NCBI GenBank assembly: GCA_964035755.1 | Contig: CAXIVR010000011.1 | Coordinates: 36,747,529-36,811,528, forward strand | Length of the DNA stretch: 64,000 bases | DNA from: Teleogryllus oceanicus | Lineage: Eukaryota > Arthropoda > Insecta > Orthoptera > Gryllidae | Reading direction: 5' to 3' | Shown: positions 35,447 to 45,567 of the stretch, piece after piece | How positions within the stretch are numbered: position 1 is the first letter of the stretch | Layout of the letters: each line of letters starts with the position of its first letter | Program-made: the position numbers and the translations under genes | The notes under the pieces: generated by a model | Seen by the model: only the letters and a program-made list of their open reading frames with translations | Told to the model about the DNA's origin: nothing | Database searches by the model: none

Positions 35447-36018
35447 GAATTCATAGAATTCTCAGCAATTCGTTATCCATTATATCAAACGGAACTTTGG
35501 CAAAATGCACGAAAGGTTATGTTGCAGTGTATGAAAAAATAATAGTCCGAAAATAAGCAATAATTCGCGTGTATTCGATAGAGTAGTCCATAAGTATGCT
35601 CGGTTCCGTAAATCAAGAGGAGTGTAGCAAAGTCGGTGTAAAATAGAAATATACTTCAAGGGGCTGCTGGCAGCACTTGCGACCGCTGCCAGCGAGAGCC
35701 GCTGCTGGGAGCATACGAGGGGCCTGCCAGCCGCTGGGAGCAGTTCGTGAATCGCAAATTCGAACTCTGGGAGCCTGCTACTCTTGGCAGGCCCCTGGCA
35801 GCGGTTCGAGAATACGGCCCTAGAACTCTCCGTCGGGCGCCCTGTATCTGTGAGATACATACGCTTTATATTGTTCGATTTCTCGGAAGTGAAGGGCTTC
35901 ACAGATTTCTGCGTACTAATAGCTGTCTATATTTAGCCTGGTAATGCGTCGCCATGTTAAACTTCTTGCTCCCTCGTCTCGTTTTGCCTTAGTCGACGCT
36001 CTATATCTGTGAGATACA

Positions 36019-36249
36019 ATGCGCCAGATCGAAAAAGACGATGCAGAGGAAATTCGTTTCCTGTTGTACCATGATGATAGTGACGAAGATATAGACGTTA
36101 TCAGCGATGAAGAGGCAACCAGAGACAGTGATCGTGATTATGTTGAGGGGAGAAGTAGTGATTCGGAGAGTGAGTTGGATGACAACTATTCCTACAATGA
36201 AGAGAGAAATGAATTTTTTAGGTACACACCTAAATATATGTGGTATTGA
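36019..36249 (+). pseudogene. Acidic N-terminal fragment, piggyBac-like transposase candidate
   Basis: 76 codons from ATG: a run of Asp/Glu/Ser (HDDSDEDIDVISDEEA and SDSESELDD) then RYTPKYMWY. Acidic N-termini of this kind are common in piggyBac transposases, but the DDE core is not found downstream, where basic residues such as KKVKTRK in another frame are all that is left. It begins one base after a copy of the element end. The product, if any, would be a truncated non-catalytic peptide. Confidence 0.35.
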
Positions 36250-36530
36250 TGCACAAGTTATTTTCTTCGGAAACCAAAAAAAGTAAAAACACGTAAACTG
36301 TTTATGAAGTCTCTCCGCTGCTATCATCTTGAGAGAAGAAAGGGATTTCCACAGAATTTGTCTTTTACATCAAAATCTACGGCCGAAGGTAAAGTCCTAG
36401 AACCAAACACAAAGCGAATGCGATGAAACACGTGTCAACAACAATCCAAGAAAACAAGTTTGAACAATTATTCATGCTTAAGATGCTCAAAATATTAAGG
36501 TCTAGACCATGCGCCGATTGATTGATTGAT

Positions 36531-36672
36531 TTTTTAATGTTTCCGGACGCGTCAACCGCCGTGAATATTAGTCCCATAAGTGTAGTGCAAGTTTTTTTCT
36601 TGGGAGACAGCAGTGATCTGCCCCCACTGGATGGCCAGATCCGGCACCGACCTACGGTCGGCTAGTGGGGAC
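36531..36672 (-). mobile_element. SINE family A, 3' fragment
   Basis: It has a GATTGATTGATT tail at 36516-36530, then TTCCGGACGCGTCAAC, TTAGTCCCATAAGTGTAGTGC and CGACCTACGGTCGGCTAGT. The head is missing, as expected for 5' truncation. Confidence 0.75.
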
Positions 36673-37039
36673 TACGCTTCGCTCTTCCTGGGGTCGTCCT
36701 TTTTCTACCGCCCCTCGTACACGTTTGTTCGCGCTTCCAGCCTCGAAATTATTAATGTTCCTGAAATTATGCTTAAATGCTCCGCCGACCTACCACACTT
36801 TAGGCATGTGTGGTCTCAGCGTGCAATGTGAGATGCTGGATTTAGTTAATGTCCTTCTACGCGAACTTTACAACTTTGAAGTTATTTCGACGTCAAACAG
36901 TCACTTCGCTTGCTCTCTCAAATATTGTGAATGCGACGAATAATTGTGCACTCTATTTCTTAATTATCTCACTTTCGAAGATACGCTTTTCAAGCTAACT
37001 TTTAACTACCAAGTTAAAATAACTCCTATGCTATCAATT

Positions 37040-37190
37040 TACAACCGTCGTCGCTGCTGCAATCAAAGTTCAGTCTAGTCGCCGTCCCTGCTGTAGTCAA
37101 AAAGAAGATCAGTGTACTCGCCGTCGCTGCTGCAGTCAAAGAGAGTTTCTTCTAGTTGCCGTCGCTGCTGTAGTGAAAGAGAGTTCCTCC
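37040..37190. repeat. Imperfect ~36-nt tandem repeat, about four units
   Basis: The units share GCCGTCGCTGCTGCAGTCAA with variants (GCCGTCCCTGCTGTAGTCAA, GCCGTCGCTGCTGTAGTGAA). On the minus strand they encode repeated FDCSSDGE-like words in an open frame (37290-37075), possibly an acidic repeat of a lost protein. Confidence 0.75.
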
Positions 37191-37443
37191 GAGGCGCGCC
37201 GCGATACATAAGTATCGCGGTACTCGCGCCTGAGGAAATTTTGGAGGGGTGCATATTCTCCTCCTTTCGTGACCTCTCGGAAAAAAACATGACGCACTAG
37301 TTCGGGCGTCGTAGTTCGAAAAGCTGTGGGCAGATGGCGCTTTTACCAGCCATCGCTCCGCCGCGTACCCTAGTCCTCTCTGTTCGTGGGCTTCTTTACA
37401 TAGCTGATGGTGGCGTTATGGAATTGTCTAATCCCGTGACGTC

Positions 37444-37446
<3 letters not shown>

Positions 37447-37504
<58 letters not shown>
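37447..37504. repeat. (TA)n microsatellite
   Basis: About 29 TA units just inside the right end of the 27-bp-ended transposon. Confidence 0.95.
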
Positions 37505-37507
<3 letters not shown>

Positions 37508-37556
37508 TTTGTGAGTCGATATGTAGGTGTGTATCTCACAGATACAGCGCGCCCGA

Positions 37557-38500
37557 TTTTGTTGCTTTCAGGGGTACTCCATGGAAGGTTAAAGGAGGAT
37601 TACTCAACCACACGTACGTCGCCAGTAGGTGGCTATAATAGAAGGAGAGATAATATAGATAATAGTTGTTACAAGCTAAATAGAAAATAATTATTGCAAA
37701 ATAATGTAACTGAGCTTAAGCAAATATTTTCCACATTAAATCCTAATGATATGTAACTGCAGTTACTTTCGCTGTTTGAAAACTATTGGTGCTACACCTG
37801 CACTAACTTTCTCGCGATATTATTAAGGGCTATGTAATACTATAATACAACAATTTCTGTCCTACACCTCAACTACTATATGAAATATTCTTAAACAAAC
37901 GTAACGTGAAAATACGTATGTTTTTAATTCAAATGCTTAAACGGAAACATCGTTCTGCCAATGAATTCAGTGTATTCACGTTCTACATAAATATACCAAC
38001 GATGCACGATACATGTTTTAGCTGTTAATAAAATCATTAGTTTATATTAACGCGAACGAAAGGCAGACATCATTATCGCCTTGTTATCAGTGCAGCGTTA
38101 CAACAATGGGTTACAAGCAACAATGACTGCTAATTTGTTTGGCATACACATTTTGACAATTAGCATTGCTGATACCTCTAGCATGAAAATAAAAATGGAT
38201 AGGAAAATATAATAATTATATATAATATTTTTAGATTCATCAAAGTTACTCTGCTTTCAAACGCATTATTCTTCATTCCCGCGTCTCATTATGCCAAGCA
38301 AAATCATCTCTTCGTTTTCATCAATTAAATTTAAAATAGGTTTTAAATAATTTTTAAAAGATTCATTTTAAAATGTATGGCAAAAGCTCAAATGTAAGAA
38401 ACTAAGAAAGAATATAAAATAATACACAAATTCTAACTTACGTAGCATGCAACGGCCTCAAAATACTTTAAAATTACATTCACGAAGCGTAGGATTTTCG
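37557..38500. other. Unannotated AT-rich stretch
   Basis: No supported feature. Confidence 0.4.
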
Positions 38501-38943
38501 GACCGGGCGACTACGTTTGACGCCAAATTCCTCAAAAATGTTCATATTTTCCAAACATTCAACTTGATCTTATTTGGAGATATGGTTTTCATAAACACAT
38601 TTTATTCAGAACAAATTGTATCTTCATAATTGTAATTGTAGAAAAAAGCCGAAACTATTTTTAATTTGTTCAATTTTCAAACGTTCTTCAAACTATTTAA
38701 CAACAAAATTTCATAAAAAAAACGATGAAGCAGATTTTGAGAAAAAAATGGTCTAAACAAAATTTAAAATTTCCTTTATTTCACGCAAAATTACACGATT
38801 TCTCAAATTTTAGAAAAATTGTACATGATCTTATTTCAAAAATCTATCTTTTTTTAAAAATTTAATATTTTATTTGTAGTAAAAAATTTTAAATTTTGCC
38901 AATTTTCGAAAAATCAATTTTTAAAAAAAAAAGGAACAGAGTT

Positions 38944-39068
38944 TACGATATAAGTGTCGTAAAGCATCTTATTACAATACGAGATTGGAAGATTGCCAAA
39001 CGAGGCCGTTAGGCCGAGTTTGTAACCAATCGAGTATTGTAATAAGATGTTACGACACGTATATCGTA
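38944..39068. repeat. 125-nt terminal hairpin (left)
   Basis: TACGATATA, GTGTCGTAA, ATCTTATTACAATAC and ATTGG pair with CCAAT, GTATTGTAATAAGAT, TTACGACAC and TATATCGTA. The loop is itself partly paired (CAAAC-GAGGCC with GGCC-GAGTTTG). Confidence 0.9.
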
Positions 39069-39260
39069 CAACGTTTATCCACTTTGTAAAATTAGTTAGA
39101 TTGAATCTAAAAGATCGTCCTACGCGTTCGTTTAGTACTAACGATTTATTTTCTAGAAGTGGCGACACTGTTTCTAACAATGATAACAATTGAAACACAT
39201 TTGGTGTCAACCTCAAGCTTTGTGTATTCTTTCCACGGTGTAAGAGTATTTTTTTCCAAT

Positions 39261-40152
39261 ATGAGTGACAGCAGCTGTGATTCTGACATCGAAATAACAG
39301 CAAATGCTGCTCTAGACACGCTATTACCAGAGAAATCACGAAAAATATGAGCGTGAATACACTTTATTTAGAGACTGGAGTGCAACCAAACATATTAAAA
39401 CCATTTCGGAAAAAGTTATGATGGCGTACTTCTCTGGTAAGTCTAAAAGAGAAACCCTCAAGTCTATGGTCACATTATTCCATGTTAAAGAGTACAATAT
39501 TACTTAATGATAATGTGGACATAAGTAAGTTCACACAATTGATAGCTTTCTTAATAGAAAGAGCGAAGGATACATGAGCAAGAAATCTAAAATATTTTCG
39601 AAAGATGACATACATAAATTTTTAATAGAGGCAGATAATGAAATTTATTTAATGATGAAGGTGACATTAATAGTTGGCGTTTTTGGAGCTTGCCGTAGAG
39701 AGGAATTGAAAAATTTAGAATTAAGTGATATAGAGGATAAGAATACGTATATTATAATTAATATACCAAACACCAAGACATTAATTTCAAGACAATTTGT
39801 TATTACTCAAGGAAGTGTCAAAGAATTCAACTGTTTGGAGACTTTTCGTCAATATTTTCGCCTTCGGCCGGAAAATGTCAAGCACGATCGTTTCTTTCTC
39901 TCCTACAAGAATGGAAAATGTTCTTCGCAACCAGTTGGGATAAATACTTTTGAAACATTCCAAAAAATAGCAATGTATCTTGGTTTGAAGAATTCTGAAA
40001 CTTTTACAGGACATTGCTTTCGTCGATCATCTGCTTCTTTACTCGCCGATGCAGGTGCTGACATGAATGTGTTAAAGAGGCACGGTGGATGGAAGTCAAA
40101 TTCTGTTGCTGAAGGTTATGTCGAAACATCAGTGCAAAATAAAAAGAGATAG
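39261..40152 (+). pseudogene. Tyrosine recombinase, catalytic domain intact, N-terminus shifted
   Basis: The catalytic part is open from the ATG at 39574 to 40152 (192 residues). It holds the five expected residues: Arg in GACRREEL (about residue 36), His and Arg in GHCFRRSS (about residues 149-153), His in KRHGGW (about residue 171) and the Tyr nucleophile in AEGYVE (about residue 182). The upstream SAM-like region (39261-39560, ATG at 39261) is broken by at least three frame changes: near 39347, near 39500 and near 39550. The family fits Crypton-type integrases that are common in insects. Likely inactive as it stands, since the DNA-binding N-terminus is broken. Confidence 0.75.
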
Positions 40153-40424
40153 CTATGAAAATTATGGGGGAAAATATTTCGAATGTGGAATCTACAAATA
40201 TTTCAAATGCAAATATGAATTGTACAGCTTCAACATCATCGGGAATTACGGTATCAAATTGCAGCAAATTTGTAATTAATGTTTACAACAAATAAGCATA
40301 GCTATTATTATAATTTGAACTCTTATTCTGTTAAAAGTTATGTCAATAAAAATTCTTTGAACAATTGTTGTTATTTTTAATAGTAGGAATCAAGCTAGTC
40401 GTGGAATAACCCATTACAAAACGA

Positions 40425-40480
40425 GTGTCGTAATGAAGTACTTTACCGCACTGGGTGCGGTAAGAGCTTCATTACGACAC
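40425..40480. repeat. 56-nt terminal hairpin (right)
   Basis: GTGTCGTAATGAAG (from 40425) and ACCGCAC pair with GTGCGGT and CTTCATTACGACAC (to 40480) across a TGG loop. A third TGTCGTAATG follows at 40490-40499. The shared GTGTCGTAA words with the left hairpin suggest recombinase binding sites. Confidence 0.9.
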
Positions 40481-40985
40481 TGAACCTAATGTCGTAATGT
40501 TTGACTTTACCTAACCAAAGTGGATAAACGTCCTTTACGCTATCCAACAACAAAATTTCATCTAAAAAAATGAAGTCATTTTTTTTTAATTTTTACAATA
40601 TCCCAGGGCTTTCATGTAAAGTACCCACGAAAATTAAAATATCGGTTTCAAATTTAAAGGACTGCGACATCAGCCAGATCGATTGGGGAATATCAATTTT
40701 GGAGAAAATCAGATGAACGGTTTAGTCGCTAGCGTTGTTCACAAATGGACAGAAGTTTTTCCAACAATAAATTTTTCGGTATCAAGGGCTCACAAAACAT
40801 GAATTGTTGATACACCACGCGTTAGAGGATTTTTTCTAAATTCAGCATTTGTATTTATATACTTTTTCATTGTCAGGGGTCTGTAATATGAGTTTTTGTG
40901 TCTAAAATTAACCTTTTTTCGCGCAGCATTACACAACTTTCTCTCTACTGCGGTAGTGGTAGTGAGAAAGTAATTTTTTTTTTCT

Positions 40986-41493
40986 ACTTTTTATTTTGTA
41001 ACAACGAATTTTTTAAAATTATATCTTGCAAATAGTTCCCCTTCTATGACTGCAACAACGTGTCACAGATATCTAGAGCTAGATAGGCAATGCTGCCCCA
41101 ACAAATCTGAAAAAAGGTCAAAGTATATTTTCGCAAGAACCTCCTTTTCTAATTATACAATGCGTCGGGAAAGTCTCTCCGCAGTGGCACCTTGCTGGTG
41201 AGAGCGCTACAGCAACAGAAGTTAGGTTGGTAGCACAACCTGCAGCTTGCAACAAAATAAATCGTAAATTGCGTACTCACCACCATAGAGCTATGAATAT
41301 AGGGGAGATGACATGACTTCACAAACTTGAAGCCACCTCCACCAAATTGGTTAGTCCAGGAAGCTTGTAGCATAGACAAATGGCGTGTGAGTTCCCTGTG
41401 GCTTGTAGCTGTGCTCGTGTTCAGTTGTGTTGTTTACCGTCCCTTTTAATATTTAAAAGCCTTACAATAGCTAGCTTTGTGTAAGAGTTCGTT
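40986..41493. other. Stretch before the THAP exon
   Basis: Moderate-GC from about 41160. The block at 41165-41215 (GGAAAGTCTCTCCGCAGTGG) could be a transposon end, but no partner was found. It may contain the promoter region of the THAP frame. Confidence 0.3.
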
Positions 41494-41855
41494 ATGGTCA
41501 CTTGTAAGGCTAACGGCTGTACAAATCGCACGGGAAAATCGGAAATTACTTTCCACAAGTAAGTAGCTACTCCATGTAATTTGGAACATTCAGTAACTTC
41601 GTGAATTATTTGTTAATTTTCGTGATTTTTTTTCTTAAAAATTTCCTGCAGATCCAAAGCGGAGAGTATTGTGGATTAGAGCTCTACGAAGAGACAATTG
41701 GCAGCGTAGCAATTACAGCAGGTTATGTTCGGAACATTTCCAAGAACACGATTTTGATAGAACTTCTTTATCGTGTGTACGTTTGCAGGAATTTGCAGTT
41801 CCATCAAATTCTCCAGCTTTTCCACAATACCTAAGAAAAGTCATGTCTTTTGTTA
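41494..41855 (+). pseudogene. THAP zinc-finger domain in two exons, out of phase
   Basis: Exon 1 (41494-41558) starts at an ATG: VTCKANGCTNRTGKSEITFH, giving the Cx4C half of the C2CH zinc site. A GTAAGT donor follows at 41559. After a short intron (about 93 nt) with a T-rich tract and CCTGCAG acceptor (to 41651), exon 2 encodes RRVLWIRALRRDNW, the CSEHF half of the site, and an AVPS-like end. THAP domains bind DNA and are found in P-element transposases and in host regulators. Joining the visible splice sites puts exon 2 out of frame, so a small deletion or another site is needed. It was probably part of a transposase. Confidence 0.6.
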
Positions 41856-41984
41856 GGCCTGTAGTAACAGAAGGTACTGGTTTAACAGACGTGTTTTGGA
41901 CAGACCAAACGGAGGATTGGCTTCATTTACTGAACACGGAAGAGGTTCGTGACGGCACCTCTATATATTCAGAGCTTGATGCTC

Positions 41985-43500
41985 CCCACAATCCGTGCAT
42001 TTCAGCGTCGCAGCGGCCTTACACGCCCCCGCAGACGAGCCGGAGCTCACGGACGCCGCGGAAGTAGCGGAAACAATCGCCGCCCTACGGAGCGGAAAAG
42101 TGCTAGGACCAGACGGCATCACAAACGATGCCCTTAAAAAGCTCCCGCGTAGTGCCATCAACAACTTCGTGTGCTTGTTTAACGCAATTTTCATGTTTCA
42201 GATATTTCCGGCGCAATGGAAACATGCACACGTGCTTAACTTTCCCAAACCTGGAAAGGATAAGAGGTTGCCGCAGTCATATAGGCCTATCAGCCTTCTA
42301 AATACGCTCGGCAAACTCTTTGAGAAAATTCTCCTTAAGAGAATTTTAAATTTTACCGAAAAGCACGTTTTAATTAATCAGGAGCAATTTGGTTTTAGGG
42401 CGCACCATAGCACCACTCATCAGCTAGTGCGCATAGTAGACAGAATCCGGCGCAACTTTAACGAGCGGCGATTCACTGGCGGAGTTTTCCTAGACGTCGC
42501 CAGCGCCTTTGATAAGGTTTGGCACGACGGCCTCCTCGCCAAATTAATCTCCGCTAATTTTCCAACTTACATTTTCCACATCATCCACTCCTACCTCGCG
42601 AACAGATCGTTCCAAGTGGCGATTCTGAACGCAAAATCTACCACTCGCCGCATTCGGGCGGGAGTGCCACAGGGAGTATTCTCTCTCCGGTACTCTACTG
42701 CCTGTATGTGCGAAATATTCCAACCTCTCCCCATACCGAACTCGCCATGTACGCAGACGATACGGCTGTAATAGCCACATCAAAAAGAGTCGACCTGCTC
42801 GTTAAATACTTGGATCATCATTTACTTCAGATCCAGGAGTGGCTGCGGCGTTGGCGCGTGAAAGTTAACATGGAAAAGAGCACGGCGGTGCTCTTCACAC
42901 GTAAATATAAATACGCTACGCCCGGCGCTCGCGCTATGTAATTCTAGTATTGAATGGCGCGCAAGTACTAAATACCTCGGTATTACGCTCGATCGCGCTT
43001 TAACTTTCCGCGAGCACGCGGACGCGACCTCTAAAAAAGCGTGTCAACGCCTAGGCATGCTGCGAAGCTTACTTCATAAGCGGAGCAAATTGTCCACAGC
43101 AAACAGCCTGCTTGTTTATAAAGTAAAGATTAGGCCCATTATGGACTACGCCTGCCCAAGTTGGGGAATAGCGGCGCATACGCATTTAAATAAGCTGCAA
43201 ATACTTCAGAATGCGTGCCTTCGGAGAATTCTTTGCGCACCACTTTATATTAAAAATACAGAAATTCACTCAGTATTAAATATTCCATTCTTGGAAGAGC
43301 ATTTTAAAATCTCAGCTAAAAATTTCTTCTCAAAAGTAGACAAATCAAGTAATCAACTAATAGCAAATTTAGCTCTGTACGAGCCGGATAGTTCGGCAAC
43401 GCACAAACGCCCGCGAGATATGCTAGATTAAAACGGGCTTAACGCCAATACTGGCAAGAAAATTGCGGTAAACAACGCCACAAGCGCGCCGAAGGGCGAT
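41985..43500 (+). mobile_element. 5'-truncated Jockey-clade LINE (LINE-3)
   Basis: The plus strand encodes most of a reverse transcriptase: GPDGITNDALKKLP near 42105; YRPISLLNTLGKLFEKIL near 42280; DVASAFDKVWHDGL near 42500; GVPQG near 42665, followed by a frameshift; MYADDTAVIA near 42750 with the catalytic Asp pair; a second break near 42940; then RPIMDYACPSWG near 43130 and the stop at 43429. It is GC-richer than its surroundings. The endonuclease is missing. It starts inside sequence that follows the THAP exon. Confidence 0.85.
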
Positions 43501-43769
43501 TGTCTTTCCTGACCATGTTCTCTTTTCATTTTTCAGATCAGCCATATATTCCGAAAGCATAGGAATGACTCCACAGCAGGGAAGTGTGGCTGCATTGCAC
43601 TTAGCGGCCACGCGGAACTGTGCTGCATAGCAGAGCGGCCACAATCATAACAGATGTTGGACGTGTTGTCCCTTTCATTTGTTTCCAAGTGATCTGGTTG
43701 CTACCAACATAAATGCAATTTATATTAGGAGACCCTGGCTTCCCTCCGTGCGGAAAGACTTTGGCGCAC

Positions 43770-43845
<76 letters not shown>

Positions 43846-44849
43846 CAATGAGGTCATTGCTAGTCGCCGGACCCAAAACTTCCCCCTCTGTCACGCCGAT
43901 TAGGAAGGTCCCTGATTTGACACGGCTCAGCGCAAGACGCGCGAACGCGTGTCAGAAGATTCAAAAGATTTACGATTAGGGTGCAATTGTCTCTCGGGGA
44001 CAGCCCTTCAGGCAAACGGCGGCCAGTCCACGTGCACGGCTAGGCACCGGAACAAGTAAATTATAGAGATCCCGGCTACTGTTGAAGTTATCCCGTAGGA
44101 CCCATATAAGCATCACGAAGACAGCAGAAAGGACTGCTTTGTTCATCTCCGGTGTACTGGCCAAAACACACGCACAACAAAGACCACCAATCAGGCGCCC
44201 AGAAAATGAGGTTAATTTGAAAATACCCTATCGGCTTCCGACTCGCGTCGAATATTCTGGAAACTAAGATTTCGGCCAATAACATTCAAAATTCCAATCA
44301 CGTGAAGGAGCGATGGGCGAAACTAAGAAAAAGAGTGGGGATGCGACGCAGGAAGCTCGAGAGCGGCGGATTTTTGGCAGAAGACGGATAGAAGGCGAGA
44401 GAACGAGACAGAATTGAGACTGCGGTGTTGATGAGAGGTAGTGGGAGCAGTGACTTGGGGAAGTTTGAAGAAAAATTTGAGCCGTTATTGAGAAAATGGT
44501 GTTTGTGCGTTTCTGAAAATGCAGAATATTGAGCTCATATTTATGGAAAACTTTAGAGTTTTCGAGAAACTTTATATCACATTATTTGAAGCACATTTAC
44601 TTACATATTCAGTAATGTGAAGAAATCGGCGATAATGTAAAAATGGACGACATGAGAGGCTAGTAAAAATTACATGATTGTAATTTTTGAAAAAAAAAAA
44701 AAATAAAAGTATGGGGCAAAATTAAATTTATGTCATCTAATAGAGATTATTTAGCACTACCCCTACCAAAAGTTGAAACAAAAATTATTGTACGTATTTT
44801 AGTGAATCTTGTTTTTGTTATTTTTTATATTGCATAAATTGCACGCAAT
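43501..44849. other. Mixed stretch with microsatellite
   Basis: 43501-44480 is moderate in GC and codes for nothing I can name. A TTTTTCAG at about 43536-43543 could be a splice acceptor, but the exon is not supported. From 44480 the sequence is AT-rich. Confidence 0.35.
43773..43843. repeat. Compound (TC)n(AT)n microsatellite
   Basis: About 16 TC units are followed directly by about 18 AT units. Confidence 0.95.
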
Positions 44850-45330
44850 CCGTATTCTGCCAAAACTATTACAAGTTTCAAAATAAAGAACTACATGACA
44901 TTGAAAGACCTAAATAAGGAAAACAATTATCATTTGAAGGAAAATTCTCTTTCTTTAATTTTTTAGTCGTAGGAAGACACCGAATAAAATGCAAACATTT
45001 GCAGTTTTCGAAAATTCAGAGTTAACCGTGAAAATCTGACCTATGACACCACAAAGTGTAGACACAATAAGTGTGTTTTACTCTATTCTTTGAAGAAATT
45101 TAATTCTTAAAAAAATTTGAAGCCGTTTGTCAAAATATTTTGAAAATGTCCCAGGAACTTCATGTAAAGTATTTTTTTTAAAAAAAATTCGAAACCTCAA
45201 AGCTTCGACTCGTGCCAAATGGACAGGGGTTTCTTTAATTTTGAAAAAAATTCTACGCATGATGTAGGCGTTAGTGGTGTTCACAGACGTACAGGCTGAC
45301 AGTGGAGCAGAGGGACAGGCGGACAGACAG
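44850..45330 (+). repeat. Dispersed repeat DR1, copy
   Basis: GTCGTAGGAAGACACCGAA, TTTGCAGTTTTCGAAAATTC, TTTTGAAAATGTCCCAGG, CTTCATGTAAAGTA and GTTCACAGACG with GGACAGACAGA follow the DR1 order. The GGACAG segment is expanded here (ACAGTGGAGCAGAGGGACAG). Confidence 0.6.
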
Positions 45331-45464
45331 ATCTGGCGTATAACGGTGGTCTGCCGTGTAACTTTTTTATGACAAGGAAAATTTTATAATATTGTGCACA
45401 AAATTTCTTTGTCGATAGGGGCAGTCTTTCTTGTGATTGTGAATAATGATTCTAAAACGACAAC

Positions 45465-45467
45465 AAC

Positions 45468-45532
<65 letters not shown>

Positions 45533-45567
45533 TGAAGAAGAAGAAGAAGAAGAAGAAGAAAAAGAAA
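45465..45567. repeat. (AAT)n and (AAG)n microsatellites
   Basis: About 21 AAT units at 45465-45529, a short spacer, then about 10 AAG units. Confidence 0.95.

Larger units (their letters stand above)
32600..35820 (-). mobile_element. Harbinger (PIF) transposon, 3.2 kb
   Basis: Terminal inverted repeats of 24 bp match perfectly: the left starts GGGCCGTATTCTCGAACCG (32600-32623) and the right is its complement (35797-35820). A TAG flanks both ends (32597-32599 and 35821-35823), a 3-bp target duplication typical of PIF/Harbinger. Subterminal regions are GC-rich with repeated GCTGCCAG-like words. Inside are a broken HARBI1-like transposase on the minus strand and a Tc1 relic on the plus strand. 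No SANT/Myb partner gene is recognisable. Confidence 0.9.
35833..37556 (+). mobile_element. DNA transposon with 27-bp inverted ends
   Basis: The left end at 35833-35859 (TCGGGCGCCCTG then TATCTGTGAGATACA) and the right end at 37530-37556 are inverted copies with one mismatch. The inner part GTATCTGTGAGATAC is itself nearly self-complementary. A third copy of the end lies in direct orientation at about 35993-36018, immediately before the ATG of an acidic reading frame. Inside are also a SINE fragment, a 36-nt tandem repeat and a TA run. No clear target duplication was seen, and no TTAA at the ends, so the superfamily is open. piggyBac is only suggested by the acidic frame. Confidence 0.6.
38942..40539 (+). 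mobile_element. Crypton-like tyrosine-recombinase element
   Basis: The element is bounded by direct copies of TTTACG (38942-38947 and 40534-40539), one of which would be the target. Next to the left copy is a 125-nt hairpin; near the right end is a 56-nt hairpin. Both hairpins carry GTGTCGTAA in inverted pairs. A perfect 16-bp inverted repeat, ACGTTTATCCACTTTG (39071-39086) and its complement (40516-40531), lies inside the left hairpin and beside the right edge. It encodes one tyrosine recombinase on the plus strand and no reverse transcriptase, as Cryptons do. Confidence 0.7.
38501..40985 (+). repeat. Dispersed repeat DR1 split by a tyrosine-recombinase element
   Basis: The left half (38501-38941) holds TTTCACGCAAAATTACACGA and TTGCCAATTTTCGAAAAATC. 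The right half (40534-40985) resumes with TTTACGCTATCCAACAACA, CATCAGCCAGATCGATTGGG, GCTAGCGTTGTTCACAAATG, ACATGAATTG and the ACTTTCTCTCTACTGCG end. Removing 38948-40533 restores the DR1 order. Confidence 0.75.

Noticed and set aside
42544..42783. Minus-strand gene opposite the LINE
   Set aside because: It is the shadow of the reverse transcriptase reading frame on the plus strand.
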